This document shows, piece after piece, positions 26,368-38,210 of a stretch of DNA of 64,000 nucleotides. The DNA comes from Solirubrobacterales bacterium (GTDB lineage: Bacteria > Actinomycetota > Thermoleophilia > Solirubrobacterales > Solirubrobacteraceae). The position numbers were made by a program, and so were the translations under genes. Below the pieces are notes generated by a model. The model was not told the DNA's origin. It saw only the letters and a program-made list of their open reading frames with translations, and did no database searches. The stretch spans positions 22,522-86,521 of the forward strand of contig PLFX01000027.1 in NCBI GenBank assembly GCA_003138355.1, read 5' to 3'. Each line of letters starts with the position of its first letter. Position 1 is the stretch's first letter.

Positions 26368-29300
26368 TCAGACGCCGAGTGTCACCGACTCCTCGTAGGT
26401 GCACAGGCGCGCGCGGCCAGGGCAGGTCCCGCAACGCTCACGCCCGGGGGCTGACGTGACGGGGAACGCGGCGGCTCGCAGCGGGGCGATGCGCGCGGCG
26501 AGCTCGTCCGCGAGCTCGCGCCGGTCGGCGGCGGCGAAGCGCGCGCTGACGAGGCGATCCGGGAGGTTGAGGAAGCAGTGCGCGACCTCCACGCGCTCGG
26601 CGCCCGCGTCCAGGGTCGCCAGCGCGTAAACGAGCCGCTGGAGCGAGTAGTCAACTTCGACATGCGCCTCGAGGTCCGCGCCGGGATCGACCGCATCGGT
26701 CTTGTAGTCGACGATCAGCACGCTGCCGTCCGACTCGGTGGCGATCGCGTCGAAGGTGCCGCGCAGCAGCTCGCCGCCAACCTCCTCGAGGAACGCGAAC
26801 GGCTCCTCGCGGCGCACGGCGTGCGCAGCCGCGAGGCGTGCGCACAGGGGACTCTGCGCGAACGCGCCGGCGAGCCGGGCAGCATCGCCACCGGCGTCCA
26901 CGACGCCGAGGCGCGTGGCGGTCGCCGCAACCGTCGCCGCGTCCGGTTCGCGCGGGTCGGCGAAGTCGAACGCTTCGAGGAGCGCGTGCACGAGGATCCC
27001 GCGCGCCGCGGCACCGCCGTGGTCGACACCCGGCGGCGGGGGAACGTCGGGCAGGCCGAGGATGCGCTGCAGGTAATAGCGGTAGGCGCACCGCTCGTAC
27101 TCGGCAAGCGCCGTGTAGGAGAGCCGCGGAGGCGGGATGCGCGAGGCGCGGGCAACCGGCTCAGTCGCGATCGCCGGGCGTGCCGGGGCGGAGGGCTCTA
27201 GCGCCTGCGATGCGAGGGCGGAGGGCGTGGCGAGCGTCAGGCGGATGCCATCGACGAGCTCGCCCTGGGATTCGCCGAGCGTCGCGCGGGCTGCGAGATC
27301 GGGAACGAGAGCCGGCCCAAGCCAGCCGATCGGGGACAGCGTCGACGCCGGCCAGGAAGCGAAGCGCGCCGCCCCGCTGAGGATCAGGCGCTCACGGGCG
27401 CGCGTCATCGCGACATAGAAGATCCGTTGCTCTTCGGCGGCAGCCAGGGCGCGTTGCTCCGCAGCCAGCTCCGGGTAGGAGAGGGCGTCGACGCTCGAGC
27501 GCTCGATCGTCGGCAGCCGAAGGCCGACGCGTGCTCCGTCGGTCAACAGCCGCGGAAGCTCGGTGTTCGGTCGATGGCCGAGGTCGGCAAGGCAGACGAC
27601 GGGGAACTCGAGGCCCTTCGCGGCGTGCACCGTCATCAAGCGAATCGCGCCGCCGAGCGGCGGCGGCGCCTCGGACTCGTGGAGACTCCCCAGGCGCCCG
27701 GCTGCGAGCGCATCGGCGAAGCGACGCAGGTCGCGCCCGTGGCGGCGCTCGAACTCGCGCGCGAGGCGCACGAGCTTGCGCGCATTGGCGACGCGCCGCT
27801 CCGCAGCCGTCAGCTGGCAGAGGTAGCGCTCGTAGCCGCCCGCGTCGAGAACCTGCGCAACCAGGTCGCCGAGTCCCAGGTAGCGCGCGGCGGCCCGCAG
27901 CTCCGCGAAGCGCTGCGCGAAATCACGCAGCTCGGGATCGGATGCGAGCGCCTCCCAGGGCGTGATCTCCTGCTCGCGTGCACGGCGGGCCAGCTCGACC
28001 AGCGCGTCGGAATCGGCGCCGCCGAGCGGCGATGCGATGGCACCGTAGAGCGCGAGCTCATCGAGCGGGTTCGCAAGCGCGGCGATGAAGGCCGTCAGGT
28101 CGACGATCTCCGGTCGCTCGTAGAAGCCGGCGCCCGCCGGGGTCAGCGTCGCCTGCCCGCGCGCCGCGAGCTCGTTCTCGTAGATGCGGATGTCGGTCGC
28201 GGAGCGAAGCAGGACCGCGATGTCCCCGGGCGCGGCAGAGCCTGTCTCGATCAGCTCGCTCAGGCGGGCCGCAAGTAGGCGCGCCTCGGCCGTGCGCGCC
28301 AGGCCGGCCTGGGTGCGCGGGGTGCCGAGCAGCTCGGCATGCTCCTGCCAGCCGTCGGTGTCGACCACGAGGAGCTCGATCGGCGCGCCGCCGGGCGCGT
28401 CCGCGCGTCCCGGGAGCAGCGGCACGAACCCCTCGCCGAAGCACGGGGCGAAGACGCGGTTGACGGCTTCCAGGATCGCAGCGCGCGAGCGGTAGTTGGC
28501 TGAGAGGACGCCGGCACGGCCGCGTTGTGCAAGCGTGGCTTGACGCTCGCGAAAGCTCTCGACGGACGCGTGCCGGAAGGCATAGATCGACTGGAACGCG
28601 TCGCCGACCGTGAAGAGGTTGTCTCGGTCGAGCGCGCCGATGATCCCCATCTGGCGCGGGTTCGTGTCCTGGAGCTCATCGACCATCAGCAGATCGAAGC
28701 GCTCCCGCGTTGCCGCGGCGATCTCCGGGTGCTCGTGAAGCAGCCTTGCCGCGGCGAGCTCCAGGTCGTCGAAATCGGCGCCGCCGCGGGTCTGCTTGAG
28801 CAGGCTGAAGCGCCGTGTGAACTCCGCCAGCAGCTCGTCCAGGAGGGGGATCGCAGCCGCCGCGAGGTCATCCGCGAGCGCCTTGGCGAGGGCCTCGCGT
28901 GCCGCGTCGTAGGCGTCGGCCTCCGCGCAGTCGAACGCGTTGCCGCGGCGCGTCAGCTTGAGCTCGGCGACCGCGAGCGGGCTGGCGCAGCCCGAACGCA
29001 GGACCTCGTCGCAGCGCTCGAGGCGGTCCAGTGCAGCCCGCACGGTGGCGGTCACCGCCGCCTGCGAGAGCGCATGCTGGAGTTCCGTACAGGCGCTTGC
29101 CAGGCGCGCGGACGCGGCGGCGAGGTGCGCTCGCGGCGGCGGCTCGGGAAGCCGCGGCGCTTCCTCGCCGCGGCTGCGACGCTCGTCGAAGACCGCAAGC
29201 AGCGCGCGTCGCAGCTCATCGACGCCGAACGTGGCAGCGAGGTCGAGCGCCTGCGGTCGTTGCTGCCAGCTCGCGAGGGCCTGCCGGAAGGCTTGCTCGC

Positions 29301-29721
29301 GCAGGCTCGCCCCCTCGGCGTCGTCGAGCACGACGAACTCGGGCGGGACCGACGCAAGCAAAGGGTGGGCGCGCAGGAGCCGCAGCGCGAACGCATGGAA
29401 GGTCGAGATCGGCGCTGCGGCAGTCTCGTGCGCGGCGGTGCGCTGGCCGGCGTCGAGCAGTGCCTGGCGCACGCGGCTGCGCAGCTCCCCGGCGGCGCGA
29501 TCGGTGAACGTGATCGCAAGGATCCTGCCCGGTGGGACGCCGTCCTCGCAGACGGCGCGCACGAAGCGCTCGACGAGCACGCTCGTCTTGCCGCTGCCAG
29601 CGTTCGCGGCCAGCGCGAGCGAACCCTGCCGGTCGCCGATCGCGACGAGCTGCTCGTCGCTCAGCCGGCGCATCGCCGCCCGGTCGAGGTCGAAGAGCCT
29701 CGGCTGCCCGATCGCGCTCAC
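26368..29721 (-). CDS. AddA-like UvrD-family helicase-nuclease with Fe-S cysteines
   Basis: 1117 residues. Recombination helicase-nuclease that resects double-strand breaks. Seen: Walker A AANAGSGKTSVL (39-47 region), ITFTDRAAGELRSRV, the DEXX box LLMVDELQDTNPRQMG, motif VLSANYRSR and RLMTVHAAKGLEFPVV. The C-terminal PD-(D/E)XK nuclease has VLIVDYKTDAV near 1002. It is framed by one cysteine near 878 and CGTCPGRARLC near 1097-1107, a typical 4Fe-4S staple of AddB/AdnA/AdnB nucleases rather than of classical AddA. Overlaps its partner gene by 4 nt. Confidence 0.88.
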   Translation of the reverse strand: MSAIGQPRLFDLDRAAMRRLSDEQLVAIGDRQGSLALAANAGSGKTSVLVERFVRAVCEDGVPPGRILAITFTDRAAGELRSRVRQALLDAGQRTAAHETAAAPISTFHAFALRLLRAHPLLASVPPEFVVLDDAEGASLREQAFRQALASWQQRPQALDLAATFGVDELRRALLAVFDERRSRGEEAPRLPEPPPRAHLAAASARLASACTELQHALSQAAVTATVRAALDRLERCDEVLRSGCASPLAVAELKLTRRGNAFDCAEADAYDAAREALAKALADDLAAAAIPLLDELLAEFTRRFSLLKQTRGGADFDDLELAAARLLHEHPEIAAATRERFDLLMVDELQDTNPRQMGIIGALDRDNLFTVGDAFQSIYAFRHASVESFRERQATLAQRGRAGVLSANYRSRAAILEAVNRVFAPCFGEGFVPLLPGRADAPGGAPIELLVVDTDGWQEHAELLGTPRTQAGLARTAEARLLAARLSELIETGSAAPGDIAVLLRSATDIRIYENELAARGQATLTPAGAGFYERPEIVDLTAFIAALANPLDELALYGAIASPLGGADSDALVELARRAREQEITPWEALASDPELRDFAQRFAELRAAARYLGLGDLVAQVLDAGGYERYLCQLTAAERRVANARKLVRLAREFERRHGRDLRRFADALAAGRLGSLHESEAPPPLGGAIRLMTVHAAKGLEFPVVCLADLGHRPNTELPRLLTDGARVGLRLPTIERSSVDALSYPELAAEQRALAAAEEQRIFYVAMTRARERLILSGAARFASWPASTLSPIGWLGPALVPDLAARATLGESQGELVDGIRLTLATPSALASQALEPSAPARPAIATEPVARASRIPPPRLSYTALAEYERCAYRYYLQRILGLPDVPPPPGVDHGGAAARGILVHALLEAFDFADPREPDAATVAATATRLGVVDAGGDAARLAGAFAQSPLCARLAAAHAVRREEPFAFLEEVGGELLRGTFDAIATESDGSVLIVDYKTDAVDPGADLEAHVEVDYSLQRLVYALATLDAGAERVEVAHCFLNLPDRLVSARFAAADRRELADELAARIAPLRAAAFPVTSAPGRERCGTCPGRARLCTYEESVTLGV

Positions 29722-32507
29722 GCCGCACCGACGCGGCAGATCGCCGGGTAGCTGCAGCCGTCGCGGCCGCAGCTGGCGGGGCGCGGGGCGATCTCACCGC
29801 GGTCGATCTCGGCCGCGATCGTCACCGCGCAGGCGAGGCGCTCCTCGAGAACGGCGCGCAATGCCGGACCGTCGAGCTTGTCAGGTGCCGCGAGAGGTTC
29901 CGCCTCGGGGATGTCTTCGCGGATCAGTCCCCGCGCACGGAGCTCGGCGCGCAACGGCTGGTAGAGGCCGCCGACGGCTTCGACCCCGAGCAGACGCTCG
30001 ACGGCGAGCATGTAGAGCGCTGCCTGGAGTCGGTGGTCGCCGGGCCAGGACGCCGCGCCCCAGACCGTGCTGCCGCTCTTGTAATCGAGGACGATCGCGG
30101 TGCCCGCGCGAGCGTCAACGTCGATCCGGTCGATGCGCCCGCACAGCGCCAGCGCCGGGTCTAGCTCGACCGCCTCGTGCGGCGCACCATCGACGCCGAA
30201 GGCGAGCTCGAGAGCGGCCGGCATGTGCTCGCCTGCCAGCGCGGCGGCGTAATCGAGGTAACGGGCGAGCTCCGCACGCAGGCGCCGGCGCTCTGCGCGG
30301 TCCATCGCGTCATCTGGCGAGAGCCGCTGAACCCGTTCGTCGATCGCCGCGTCCAGGAGCTCGAGCGCTCGCGGCAGGCTGTCAGCGCCCAGACGCCCTC
30401 CTTCGAGGCCGGCGAAGACCGTCGCCAGCACGCGGTGAGCCTCGTTGCCGCGCGTGAGCCAGATCGAATCCGGCGCGAGCTCACTGGGACGCAGGCCGTG
30501 CTCGACGAGCCAGGCCACGGGACAGCGTGCCCATCGCTCGAGGCCCGAGGCCGAGTGTGCGCGACGCGCGCGAAGCGCGGCCAGGCGCTGCGGATCCGCG
30601 AGCGGTGCCAGCGCGCCGGCGCGCCGGCGCGGCGCGCCCAGCAGGGCGCTTCGCTCGTCGCCTGGCCAGCCGAGCGCGCCCGCCGGGCGCGTACGCCGTT
30701 CGTCGAAGAGGGCCGGCGCGAAGCAGTCGCACAGCTCGTCGACGAACAGCGAGCGCGGCGTGAGGTCCCCCGCGTCGTTTGCCTCGTGCCAGCTGACATA
30801 GAGCCGGGCGGTCGGCCGCGAACAGAGCGCGTAGAAGAGGTAGCGCTCGGCGGCGAGCTGGTCGGTCGCTTCGCCGGAGGGCAGGCCGATCTGCGCGCGG
30901 TCGACGGCGCCGAGGAAACTCTCCTCCCGCTGCCACGCCGGGAAGATGCCTTCCTGCGTGCCGTAGATGAACAGCGCGCGGACGCGGCGCGCACGCAGCG
31001 ACAGCGGGTCGCAGATCGCGACGCCGGCGCCGCCATGGGGCAGCTGTACGGTCACGGCATCAAGCGCGGCAGCGACGCCGGCTAGCCCGCCGACCGCCCG
31101 AGGGTCGCTTCGCTCGAGCTCGCGCAGCTCGGCGAGCGCGCGCCTCGCTGCGGCGGCCGCCGCGCCCTCCCATGGATCGAGCAGGGCCGCGTTTCGCTCT
31201 GCGCCGGCCGCGAGCAGGCGATCCAGCTCGGCCTCGACGGCGTCGATGCTGTCGGGCAGCCGGAGCGCTCCATGGTCGCGCTCCCACATCGCGCGAGCCG
31301 CGCGCAGGTCGGTTATGCCGCGGCGGCGCAGCTGCGCCTCGAATGCGTCCTTTGCAGCGTCGAGATGACCGTGGCTGGCCGCGCAGATGACGAGGTCGTC
31401 GGCCTCACCCTCGTTCGCGGCGACGCGCAGGCAGGCGAGCAGCGTGCGACCCGTGACGCTCGCATCCAGCCGATCGCGGCGGTCGAGCGAGTAGGGGACC
31501 GCTGCGGCGTCGAGCGCGTCGGCGAGGAGGTCTGCCGCCGGCGTGCGCACCACGATCGCGATGTCCGCCGGGTCGTAGCCCGATGCAACGAGACCAGCCA
31601 CCTCTGCGGCGACCAGCTCGGCCTCGGCCCGCTCGTCGCCGCCCTCGAGCAGGCGCACGGCATCGCCGGGCAAAGCCGCGCCCGCGTCCTCGAACAGCGT
31701 GCGCTCGAGGTGGTGGAGTGTCTGATCTTCGTAATAGTCGGAGCTCGGTGGGAGCTCGATCGTCTCCGCGGCAAGCGGCCGGAGCGCCTCGAGCGTGGCG
31801 GCACGGCCGGCGAGCGCCTTGCGGCCGGCCTCCCCGGGCAGCGACAGCATCACCGGCGCATCGACGCGGCTTGCGAGCGTCTCGATCACTGCCAGCTGGA
31901 GTGGGTCGAGATCGTCGAAGCCGTAACAGAAGACGGGCGTGGCGCGCCAGCGCTCGGGAGCGAGGGTGATCGCGTCCAGGGCGGCACGCTCATGCAGCTC
32001 TCGGTCGACGCGGCCGAGACGCTCGAGGCGCGCACGATAGGCCGTGTTGAGCGCGATGAGCTCGTCAGCGTACGGGCGGCGGCCGCCAGCCCCCGCCCAG
32101 GTCCGCATCGCCGCAGCGAAGCGCGCCGGCTCGATCCGGCGTGAGGCGAGCTCGCCGAGAAAGCGCCCCAGAGTTGGGGCAAAGGCAGGTGACCGTGCCG
32201 CCGAGGCGAGGGCGCGAAGGCGCGTCTGCGCGACCGCGGAGCGCGCGAGCGCGAGGCGCGCGTGCTCGCCGAGGGGGCGTTCGAGTAGCCCGGCGCGGCT
32301 TGCGATCTCGCGGATCAGGCCGCTGAACGCTTCGACACGCGCGCCGACAGTCGCGCCGGTCTCGGCGAGCTCGCGGCGGTAGTGCTCGGCGTCGAGAGAG
32401 CGCGGGACGACGAGGATCGGCTCGCGCGGCAACGCGGCGCGGTAGCGCTCGAGAACCACGTGTGCCTTCGCGGCGTTCGCCGGGCCCGTGACGAGGGTGA
32501 GGGGCAT
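29718..32507 (-). CDS. AddB-like helicase-nuclease partner with degenerate Walker A
   Basis: 929 residues. N-terminal UvrD-like fold starts LTLVTGPANAAKAHVVLERY, where the Walker A GK(T/S) is changed to AK-A, so the motor probably does not hydrolyse ATP. The C-terminal PD-(D/E)XK nuclease has IVLDYKSGST near residue 806. It is framed by RCPVAWLVEHGL near 662 and the C-terminal cysteines 913, 918 and 924, a likely 4Fe-4S site. Expected role: strand partner and Chi-recognition subunit, as RecC and AddB. Stop and start overlap with the AddA-like gene. Confidence 0.82.
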   Translation of the reverse strand: MPLTLVTGPANAAKAHVVLERYRAALPREPILVVPRSLDAEHYRRELAETGATVGARVEAFSGLIREIASRAGLLERPLGEHARLALARSAVAQTRLRALASAARSPAFAPTLGRFLGELASRRIEPARFAAAMRTWAGAGGRRPYADELIALNTAYRARLERLGRVDRELHERAALDAITLAPERWRATPVFCYGFDDLDPLQLAVIETLASRVDAPVMLSLPGEAGRKALAGRAATLEALRPLAAETIELPPSSDYYEDQTLHHLERTLFEDAGAALPGDAVRLLEGGDERAEAELVAAEVAGLVASGYDPADIAIVVRTPAADLLADALDAAAVPYSLDRRDRLDASVTGRTLLACLRVAANEGEADDLVICAASHGHLDAAKDAFEAQLRRRGITDLRAARAMWERDHGALRLPDSIDAVEAELDRLLAAGAERNAALLDPWEGAAAAAARRALAELRELERSDPRAVGGLAGVAAALDAVTVQLPHGGAGVAICDPLSLRARRVRALFIYGTQEGIFPAWQREESFLGAVDRAQIGLPSGEATDQLAAERYLFYALCSRPTARLYVSWHEANDAGDLTPRSLFVDELCDCFAPALFDERRTRPAGALGWPGDERSALLGAPRRRAGALAPLADPQRLAALRARRAHSASGLERWARCPVAWLVEHGLRPSELAPDSIWLTRGNEAHRVLATVFAGLEGGRLGADSLPRALELLDAAIDERVQRLSPDDAMDRAERRRLRAELARYLDYAAALAGEHMPAALELAFGVDGAPHEAVELDPALALCGRIDRIDVDARAGTAIVLDYKSGSTVWGAASWPGDHRLQAALYMLAVERLLGVEAVGGLYQPLRAELRARGLIREDIPEAEPLAAPDKLDGPALRAVLEERLACAVTIAAEIDRGEIAPRPASCGRDGCSYPAICRVGAA

Positions 32508-32615
32508 GGGCAGTCCATGGTGGCGGACCGCCCGGTCAGGAGTCGCGCCGGCTTCGAATCGCTTTCAGAATGATCCAGGCCGCCCGGGACGCACCCTGAT
32601 TTCTGAACGCGGTTC

Positions 32616-34865
<2,250 letters not shown>

Positions 34866-34875
34866 TGCGAGTGGC

Positions 34876-34881
34876 AGGGTA
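34876..34881 (-). promoter_or_regulatory. -10 element, probable leaderless promoter of topB
   Basis: TACCCT on the minus strand, 10 nt before the topB ATG, with no Shine-Dalgarno sequence. Confidence 0.35.
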
Positions 34882-34917
34882 GCGAGCCGCGCGTCGGTAG
34901 CCACGAACGGGTCCCGA

Positions 34918-36066
34918 TCAGGCCGCACATCCATCCGTCGATACGGCCCCGCGAGCGCGAGCCAGCTCGTGGCGTATGACCCCGTTCGCGACGCCGTAGC
35001 CGCCCGCCGGGCCCGGGCTCGTTGTGGCGGCGAAGACCGTCGTCAGGACCCGGCCCGCGCGATCGACCGTCGGCCCGCCCGAGTTCCCCGGACGCACGAG
35101 CCCCCGCAGCGGTGTCAGGACGCGCACGACCGGCCCGCGACCATACGCGTCGTTCGTCTCGATCGCCTGTGTGTGCCCGATCCGGCCGGGCTCAGCTACG
35201 AACGGGCCGTCCTCGGGATAGCCGAGGATCGCTCCGATCGTCTGCGCGCGCGGCGAGCGCGCGAGCTCGAGCGGCCGTAAGCCGAGGCCGGGCACGCGCA
35301 GTAGCGCGATGTCGTTACGGGAATCGAACACGACGACGGTCGCGGGGCGCCCCGGGGCCAGGCCGCCAACCTCCACTCTCGTGTCCGATTCGCCGGCAAC
35401 GACATGGGCGTTCGTCACGATCTCGTTGTTGGCGACGACCCACCCCGAGCCCTCGATCCCGATGCCGCACGCCGTGCCGACGACGCGCACGACGCTGCGA
35501 TCGGCTGCGAGGACGGCGGGCGCGCGAAGAATCGCTGAGCTGGGCGGGCTGGCCGCGAGCGTTGGCCCGGAGATCGACGGGAGCGGATCGATGCGAGCGA
35601 TGAAGTTGAGCAATGCGCCGGACGGGAGCAACTCGTCGAGCTTGCGGATGATCGTGGAGCGCTCGACCGGGCCGCGCAGGCCGCTCACGCCAGGGAGCGT
35701 GAGCGCGACCGTCCCGGCGACCCAGGCGAGCCCGAGCGCGAGCGCTGCGCCGAACACGGCGCCACCGATTCCATCGAGCAGACGCAGCACCGGGACCGCC
35801 AGCATCGAGCGGCGCAGTGCGACGCCGATCGTCTCGAGGCCGGTGGCGAGGATGCCGCCGGCGAGCAGGGCCCCGAACAAGGCGAAGGCCGGCGTGTACG
35901 GCGAGCTCGCGCCGCCGCTGAGCACCGCACCGGCGATCCGCGTGCCGATCAGCGCACCTGCGAGGAAGCCGACGAGGGACAGGATCGCGACGATCAAGCC
36001 GCGCAGGAAGCCCGAGACAGCCAGCAGGACCGACGCGACGAGGATCAGCCAGTCCAGCCCGGTCAA
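34918..36066 (-). CDS. MarP-like membrane serine protease (CvpA domain plus trypsin domain)
   Basis: 382 residues from a TTG start. N-terminal CvpA-like domain with four hydrophobic segments (about 5-25, 30-48, 62-82, 100-125). The C-terminal trypsin-like protease has H218 in TNAHVV, D249 in SRNDIALL and S328 in RPGNSGGP. C200 in TACGIG and C380 near the C-terminus could form the activating disulfide known in M. tuberculosis MarP, the acid-stress periplasmic protease. The divergent PBP gene 102 bp away fits a cell-wall role. Confidence 0.88.
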   Translation of the reverse strand: MTGLDWLILVASVLLAVSGFLRGLIVAILSLVGFLAGALIGTRIAGAVLSGGASSPYTPAFALFGALLAGGILATGLETIGVALRRSMLAVPVLRLLDGIGGAVFGAALALGLAWVAGTVALTLPGVSGLRGPVERSTIIRKLDELLPSGALLNFIARIDPLPSISGPTLAASPPSSAILRAPAVLAADRSVVRVVGTACGIGIEGSGWVVANNEIVTNAHVVAGESDTRVEVGGLAPGRPATVVVFDSRNDIALLRVPGLGLRPLELARSPRAQTIGAILGYPEDGPFVAEPGRIGHTQAIETNDAYGRGPVVRVLTPLRGLVRPGNSGGPTVDRAGRVLTTVFAATTSPGPAGGYGVANGVIRHELARARGAVSTDGCAA

Positions 36067-36168
36067 CCCGAGCCCCTCGAGACCTGCCGTCGTGGCGGCG
36101 CACGCATAATGCTGGCGATCAAGCGATCAGGGAATGCGACTCGATAGGTCTCGCAAGCAAGGTGCGAC

Positions 36169-38133
36169 GTGAGCCGGCCGAGTGTAGGCAGCGCGGCGGC
36201 AGCACGCCGAAGGGAACGCCGCAGCGGTCTTGCGCGGCTCAGCGCGCTGATCGTCGTCGCGGCCGCGGCGGGGTTGGCCGCGGCGGTCTCGATCGGCGGC
36301 TCGCCGGCTACCGCCGCGACGCTCGCGGAAGCCTTCGCGACGGCGTGGGCGCGGCACGACTGGATCGCCGTGTATGACCGCGTCGACCGCCGCACCCAAG
36401 CGAGCGTGCCCTACGCGCAGTTCGCCGCCGACTACAGCAGCGCGTGGCGCACCGCGACGGTCACGCGGGTCAGCGTGCTTGGGCGGAGCGTCCACGCCGA
36501 GGGCGGATCGGAGGTCGTCGAGCTGGCGATCCATACGCGGATTTTCGGGACGCTCACGTCGACCTACACGCTCCCGATGACCGGCACCGGGAGTGCGCGC
36601 CGGGTGCAGTGGCTGCCTGCACTTGCCTTCCCCGGCCTCTACCCCGGCGAAACCGTCCACCGCGTCACGGTCGCGCCGACACGCGGGCGACTGCTCGCAC
36701 GGGACGGCGTGCCGCTCACGAGCCTCGCGTCGGCCGCGAACATCATCGGTTCGCTCGGCCAGGCGACCGGGAGCCAGCTGGCGGCGCTCGAGGCGCGCGG
36801 CTTCCCGGCCGGAACCGAGGTCGGCACGAGCGGGCTCGAGTACCTCTTCGAGCGGGAGCTGGCGGGCCGGCCGGGCGGCGAGCTGTTCGCGGGTCAGCGA
36901 CTGATCGCGCGCACTCGCCCGATCGAGGGTCGCGACGTGCGCAGCTCGGTCGATCCCGAGCTCCAGAACGAGGCGGTGGCAGAACTCGGCTCCCAGGCGG
37001 GCGGGATCATCGTCATGGCGCCGCACAGCGGCGAGATCCTGGCGGCGGCGGGAAGCCCGCTGTCGCTGCTCCAGCCGCCGGGATCGACTTTCAAGATCGT
37101 CACGACGACCGCCGTCCTGGAGGCCGGTCTCGCGACGACCAACACGACGTTCCCGTACGGCACCTACGCAAAGATCGAGGGCTACAAGCTTCACAACAGC
37201 AACAACGAGGATTGCGGCGGCACGCTGATCAACGCCTTCGCGGTGTCCTGCAACTCCGTTTACGCGCCGCTCGGCGTGAGGCTTGGGGCAACTCGCCTGG
37301 TCGCAGCGGCGCGTGCATACGGCTTCGACTCGCCCTCGCCGGTCTCGATCGCTGCCGAGTCCACGATCCCCTCGCCCGCCGGGATTCCCGATGACATCGC
37401 GCTCGGATCGAGCGCGATCGGTCAGTACCAGGACCTCGCCTCGCCGCTGCAGATGCTGCGGATCGCCGACACGATCGCGCTCGGCGGCCTCGAGCCGGTC
37501 CCCACGTTCGCCACGGGCGTGCACCCGCGACTGCGCCGGATCGTCCCGGCGAGCGTGGCCCGCACGATCCGCAAGATGATGATCGCGGTGGTCCGTTACG
37601 GCGATGGCACCGGCGTCGAGGCCCAGCTCCCCGGCGTGATCGTCGCCGGCAAGACCGGAACCGCCCAGCTCACGCTACCGAGCTGCCCGTCGAGCACCGG
37701 ACCGACGGGTACCACCACAGCCACCGGAACGACCACAACCGCACCGACCCGAACGACCACAACCGCACCGACCGGAACGACACAACCACCGGCCACGCCG
37801 ACGGGCGCAACGAGCACGACCGGTGAGAGTGTTGCGCCGGGCGGCGGAGCGAGCGCTCCCAGCGCCGCGCTGCCGCCGGTGGCCGGCGCGGCCGCGGTCG
37901 ATCCGCTCGCGCACACGGCGCAGGTGAGCGACTCGGCGACGGGCACGACAGGTCCGTGCGGCACGAGTCCCAATAACCCCTACAACACGGACGCCTGGTT
38001 CGTCTCCTTTGCACCCGCCTACCATCCGCGGATCGCGGTCGGGGTCCTGCTCGACCACGCCGGCGCAGGCGGAACGAGCGCCGCGCCGTTGGCGCGAAAC
38101 CTCATCGCCGACGCGTTGGCGCAGGGGTTCTGA
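36169..38133 (+). CDS. Penicillin-binding transpeptidase with Thr-rich insertion
   Basis: 654 residues, GTG start. Order: one N-terminal helix (LSALIVVAAAAGLAAAV), an NTF2-like MecA-N-type domain (about 48-150), PBP dimerisation domain and transpeptidase. Active-site motifs: S306-TFK in PPGSTFKIV, S360-CN in AVSCNSVYAP, and K495-TG in AGKTGTAQL. It crosslinks peptidoglycan outside the membrane. Between the KTG motif and the next core strand (DAWFVSFAP) lies an insertion of about 100 residues rich in Thr, Gly and Pro, with repeated GTTTTAPT-like units bounded by cysteines. The class resembles PbpA/MecA-like class B enzymes. Confidence 0.9.
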   Translation: MSRPSVGSAAAARRRERRSGLARLSALIVVAAAAGLAAAVSIGGSPATAATLAEAFATAWARHDWIAVYDRVDRRTQASVPYAQFAADYSSAWRTATVTRVSVLGRSVHAEGGSEVVELAIHTRIFGTLTSTYTLPMTGTGSARRVQWLPALAFPGLYPGETVHRVTVAPTRGRLLARDGVPLTSLASAANIIGSLGQATGSQLAALEARGFPAGTEVGTSGLEYLFERELAGRPGGELFAGQRLIARTRPIEGRDVRSSVDPELQNEAVAELGSQAGGIIVMAPHSGEILAAAGSPLSLLQPPGSTFKIVTTTAVLEAGLATTNTTFPYGTYAKIEGYKLHNSNNEDCGGTLINAFAVSCNSVYAPLGVRLGATRLVAAARAYGFDSPSPVSIAAESTIPSPAGIPDDIALGSSAIGQYQDLASPLQMLRIADTIALGGLEPVPTFATGVHPRLRRIVPASVARTIRKMMIAVVRYGDGTGVEAQLPGVIVAGKTGTAQLTLPSCPSSTGPTGTTTATGTTTTAPTRTTTTAPTGTTQPPATPTGATSTTGESVAPGGGASAPSAALPPVAGAAAVDPLAHTAQVSDSATGTTGPCGTSPNNPYNTDAWFVSFAPAYHPRIAVGVLLDHAGAGGTSAAPLARNLIADALAQGF

Positions 38134-38210
38134 GGCGCGCTCAAGCCTGTCGCCGGCGCTTAGCCGGTGGGCGCTGCGCGCGCCCGGTCGTCGCGAACGC
38201 GGCGAGCTCT

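Noticed and set aside
28525..30457. Two long plus-strand frames (408 and 505 residues)
   Set aside because: Antisense to the helicase-nuclease genes, which show all helicase motifs in the other direction.
37681..37800. Tandem repeats in the PBP gene considered as a CRISPR or minisatellite
   Set aside because: The repeats are in frame, encode Thr/Pro/Gly codons, have no spacers and sit inside an intact coding sequence.
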